DNA from: Dichomitus squalens LYAD-421 SS1
Taxonomy: Eukaryota; Basidiomycota; Agaricomycetes; Polyporales; Polyporaceae
DNA: 10,350 bases
Assembly: GCF_000275845.1 (NCBI RefSeq)
Contig: NW_006766960.1
Coordinates: 17,024 to 27,373 of the forward strand
Direction: 5' to 3'
Shown here one piece after another: positions 7,558 through 10,350 of the stretch. Every line of letters begins with the position of its first letter. Positions within the stretch are counted from its first letter, which is position 1. The notes under the pieces are model-generated. The model saw only the letters and a list, made by a program, of their open reading frames with translations. It was not told the origin of the DNA and ran no database searches. The position numbers were made by a program, and so were the translations under genes.

Positions 7558-9364
7558 TTACGCAGACGCGCTAGGCGGAGGCACCTCCGGCAAGTTCGCA
7601 CCAAGGTTATCAGGAATAGCGAGGGTTGGGTCTGTCTGGCTCTTCAGTCTTCCCCCAAAGAGCACCGGGCCGTTCGCTGCGCGGAACTCAGCGATGCGTT
7701 TCTCGACCTCCGGGCGGAAGTGACGCATGAGACCCTGGATGGGCCAAGCGGCTGCGTCACCGAGAGCGCAGATCGTACGGCCCTCAATCTGCTTGGTGAG
7801 CTCGAGGAGCATGTCGATCTCGCGCTGGTGACCGCGGCCCTCGACGAAGCGATCCATCATGTTCATCATCCAGGTGGTGCCCTCACGGCACGGCGTGCAC
7901 TGGCCGCAAGATTCGTGCTTGTAGAACTAGTGTGATGACGGTCAGACGATTCGCCGATTGTATAGTGAAAAGAGGTAACATGCGTACGTGAGCGAAACGG
8001 GCAATGGCCTTGACAATGTCAGTGCTCTTGTCCATAACGATAACAGCCCCTGTACCGAGACCAGACTGGGCATCCTTCAAGGAGTCGTAGTCCATGCTGG
8101 CATGCAAAGGTGAGTGCAAGAACATTGCACGAGATGCACCAGAATGAAACGGGACGTACAGGACTTCCGCGCACTTGTCAATGGGGAGGACAGGAACGGA
8201 GCTACCGCCCGGGATGATACCAAGGAGGTTATCCCAACCGCCGCGGACACCACCACAGTGCTTCTCAATGAGGTCTTTGAGCAGGATACTCATCTCCTCC
8301 TCAACGACACAAGGGTTGTTGACGTGACCGGAGATACAGAACAGCTTCGTACCCTGGTTTCGCGCACGGCCAAATCCGGCAAACCAAGACGCTCCACGTC
8401 TGCAGATGGTGGGAGCCACCGCGACAGTCTCAACGTTTGCAACAGTCGTCGGACAACCGAATAGACCGACGTCGGCAGGGAATGGGGGCTTAAGACGGGG
8501 CTTGCCCTGCTTTCCCTCCAGCGACTCGATAAGCGCAGTCTCCTCACCGCAGATGTACGCTCCGGCTCCGCGGTGGAGGTATACGTCGAAGGAGTAGCCA
8601 GAACCGCAGGCGTTTTTGCCGAGATAGCCGGCCTTATAGGCCTCGTTGATCGCCTGCTGAACGTGAGACGCCTCCTGGTAGAACTCGCCACGGATATAGA
8701 TGTAGGCAGCGCTGGCATTCATGGCGCGGCCGGCGACGAGACACCCCTCAACAAGCTTGTGAGGGTCGCCACGCATGATTTCGCGATCCTTGCAAGTACC
8801 AGGCTCACCCTCATCCGCGTTAACGACGAGGTAACGAGGTCTATGTGTGATAGGTCGGAACATGCAGGGAGTGAATGAAGGGATATGCTCACCGAGGATC
8901 CTTCTCCCATCCCGGCTTGTTCATGAAACTCCACTTCAAACCACTCGGGAAACCAGCGCCTCCGCGCCCACGCAGCCCAGAGTCTTTGATGGTCTGGATT
9001 ATCCAAGAGTCGCCCTTGAGGAGGATGTCCTTCGTTTTGTGCCAGTCACCGCGGGACTGCAACACGCGCGCTTAGTCACGTCATCCGGGCAAGAGAAGGT
9101 ATACCAACGCACCGTAGCACCCTTGAGACCATGGTCATGTCTGCAGTATGCGTTTGTGAAGATACGGTCTTGATCCTTCAAGCCGCCATAACGGCGAACA
9201 GGGGTATCCTGCACGGTCGCGAATGAGCGACGGGGTAGCTTGGCACGAAATGGTCGTGCTATACCTGCAGAAGGCACGTCACAGGTGAGTAGGGGCATGA
9301 GACCAGCACAAACGTGAGATGAGAGGGAAAACGCACGGGTCGCCTGCGCCGTATGTCTGAGCAT
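7558..9364 (-). CDS. NDUFV1: NADH:ubiquinone oxidoreductase 51 kDa subunit (complex I, NDUFV1/NuoF)
   Basis: Six exons (9364-9337, 9264-9113, 9056-8893, 8840-8160, 8096-7988, 7926-7558) give 500 aa, close to other fungal 51 kDa subunits. In mitochondrial complex I this subunit binds NADH and FMN and carries iron-sulfur cluster N3, where electrons enter the chain. FMN/NADH-site motifs are [13 protein letters not shown] (90-102), [15 protein letters not shown] and [20 protein letters not shown]. The 4Fe-4S ligands are C385, C388 and C391 in SCGQCTPC, and C431 in ICALGD. The N-terminus ([20 protein letters not shown], then RRSFATVQ) is a typical Arg-rich mitochondrial presequence. All five introns (52-72 nt) have good donors, including GTGAGC and GTACGC. 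No key residue is missing. The start is the ATG that leads into the presequence; an in-frame ATG 33 bases upstream would give a less typical leader. Confidence 0.98.
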
Positions 9365-9898
9365 CGTCGTGGACGTTGGTGAAGGGGCTTTGCTCACCGC
9401 TGACCGAAACCTGCCTTGCCAGTGGCTCGGGCAACTCCGGGCCTCTTGTTTGCATTTGCTTGCTCAACCCCTGATCTGGATGGTCCGCTCGCTCGCCGCT
9501 TGCACTCTGGTGCTCCGTCATGCAGTTATCTTGCAAGTGATGGTTAGGCACTACGGTTCGACACCCACACTGATATTGATGTCTCATCTCCCAATTTCCA
9601 TCACATGAGGTATTGAATTGGCCTCATAGAAGCCTGCTAAGCCCTGACGGGAGCATTGATACTGTCTTCCCTCTACTACGAGGTGCGTTACCACCTCTCA
9701 CAACAGCTCCGTCTCGCGCACGTAAGGTGTTGAGCTCATATCACGATATCTCCAACGTTCTGTCGTCCAGCGCGTGAGCGCCGGCTATGTCTTTCGATAT
9801 TGTATCAACTCGTTCTACCACGGAATCTCCGACAATACGCGAATTTGACCGAACAATCAAGTACTTAGCCCTCCCATTCCCATCCTCCAGATCCAGTC
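9365..9898. other. Divergent intergenic region between NDUFV1 and the kinase gene
   Basis: The two genes are transcribed away from each other, so this stretch should hold both promoters. I see no convincing coding sequence. An ATTGG (inverted CCAAT) occurs near 9616, and GAGGTG/CACCTC forms a perfect 6-bp inverted repeat with a 6-nt gap at 9680-9697. Neither can be assigned as a functional site from sequence alone. The last 60 bases before 9899 are C/T-rich, as is usual before fungal starts. Confidence 0.5.
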
Positions 9899-10350
9899 AT
9901 GGCTTCCGACGAAATACCTGATATTCTCAAAGTTCCACCCTGGCTCATCCAGCATCCTGAGCTTCAGCGTCGCGGCATACATTTAGCACAGACGTTACGT
10001 CCGGTGAGGAAACTCCCGCCATCGTCAGAACCGCTCTTTCCGAGCTGATCCAGTACGGTAGGGCACAGTATTTGCCACAGAGTGGGGCAAGTCTCCGCGG
10101 ACAGTCGTCAAGATTGTGGACCCTTCTAAAGAGGAAGCAGACATCCTTGACAGCCTCCAGCGAGACATAGCATGCCCCGCTAGCCATGTCGTGCCTTGTG
10201 ATGTGGTCCGTTCCGACAAGCTGTTGGCGATCATGCCATGTCTTTCTTCAATAGAGGAGTTGTTATTCACTTCGGAGAAGCTGAGCAACGTCCTCGATAT
10301 GTTCGATCAGCTTCTAGAGGTCAGTGGCGAAGGAAGTACAATCATTGCAG
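9899..10350 (+). CDS. Protein-kinase-like protein, N-terminal part (cut by window end)
   Basis: Exon 1 (9899-10003) encodes MASDEIPDILKVPPWLIQHP and 15 more residues. A 58-nt intron (10004-10061; donor GTGAGG, branch-like CTGAT, acceptor TAG) joins in phase 0 to exon 2, which starts GTVFATEWGKSPRTVVKIVD. VVKI provides the candidate ATP-anchoring lysine K52. HVVPCDVVRSDKLLAIMPCL fits the N-lobe strands up to the hinge, and NVLDMFDQLLE fits the helix before the YLH segment. A GTCAGT donor at 10320 probably ends exon 2 after residue 121, so the catalytic loop (HxD/DFG equivalents) is outside the window. The glycine-rich loop is poorly formed, as in many basidiomycete kinase-like proteins. Activity and substrate cannot be judged. 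Identity as a kinase fold is an inference from the N-lobe pattern. Confidence 0.65.

Noticed and set aside
1..10350. Transposon proteins, CRISPR arrays, biosynthetic gene cluster or prokaryotic-type operon
   Set aside because: I saw no transposase, reverse transcriptase or integrase motifs, no regular spacer array and no cluster core enzyme. The genes are ordinary intron-bearing fungal ones with unrelated roles.

Overview
The window looks like nuclear DNA of a filamentous basidiomycete fungus, probably an agaricomycete. The genes are packed on both strands and broken by many 48-72 nt GT-AG introns with GTRNGY-type donors and CTRAY-like branch sites. The encoded proteins (complex I 51 kDa subunit, Seh1, AKAP7/ASCC1-type 2H phosphoesterase, a basidiomycete-style kinase) are typical eukaryotic and fungal ones. 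All exon models here were built by hand, by joining frames so that conserved motifs continue across consensus splice sites. No transcript or database was consulted.

Layout. 1-1173: no supportable gene; it holds a short 12-bp GTCAGACCC tandem array and a small perfect hairpin. 1174-2428 (+): RG-rich 2H phosphoesterase (AKAP7/ASCC1 type), 5 exons. 2429-2946: apparently non-coding. 2947 to about 3499 (+): small single-pass membrane protein of unknown function, with an unresolved 3' end. 5216-3567 (-): Seh1 WD40 protein, 7 exons, convergent with the membrane protein gene. 5438-5525 (+): tRNA-Ile(UAU) with a 15-nt intron. 7078-5594 (-): fold-type I PLP aminotransferase, 5 exons including one of 15 nt. 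7079-7557: spacer with several strong donor-like sites but no gene I can support. 9364-7558 (-): NDUFV1, 6 exons. 9365-9898: divergent intergenic region. 9899-10350 (+): start of a protein-kinase-like gene cut off by the window edge.

The genes do not form a pathway or cluster. They serve respiration (NDUFV1), nuclear pore/TORC1 signalling (Seh1), RNA metabolism (2H protein, tRNA), amino-acid metabolism (aminotransferase) and probably signalling (kinase). I found no mobile-element protein, CRISPR array, secondary-metabolite core enzyme or clearly novel multi-gene system. The points most worth a second look are the RG-tailed 2H enzyme with a possible frame-preserving optional intron, the unnamed membrane protein, the G37 in the tRNA, and the unusual glycine-loop region of the kinase.
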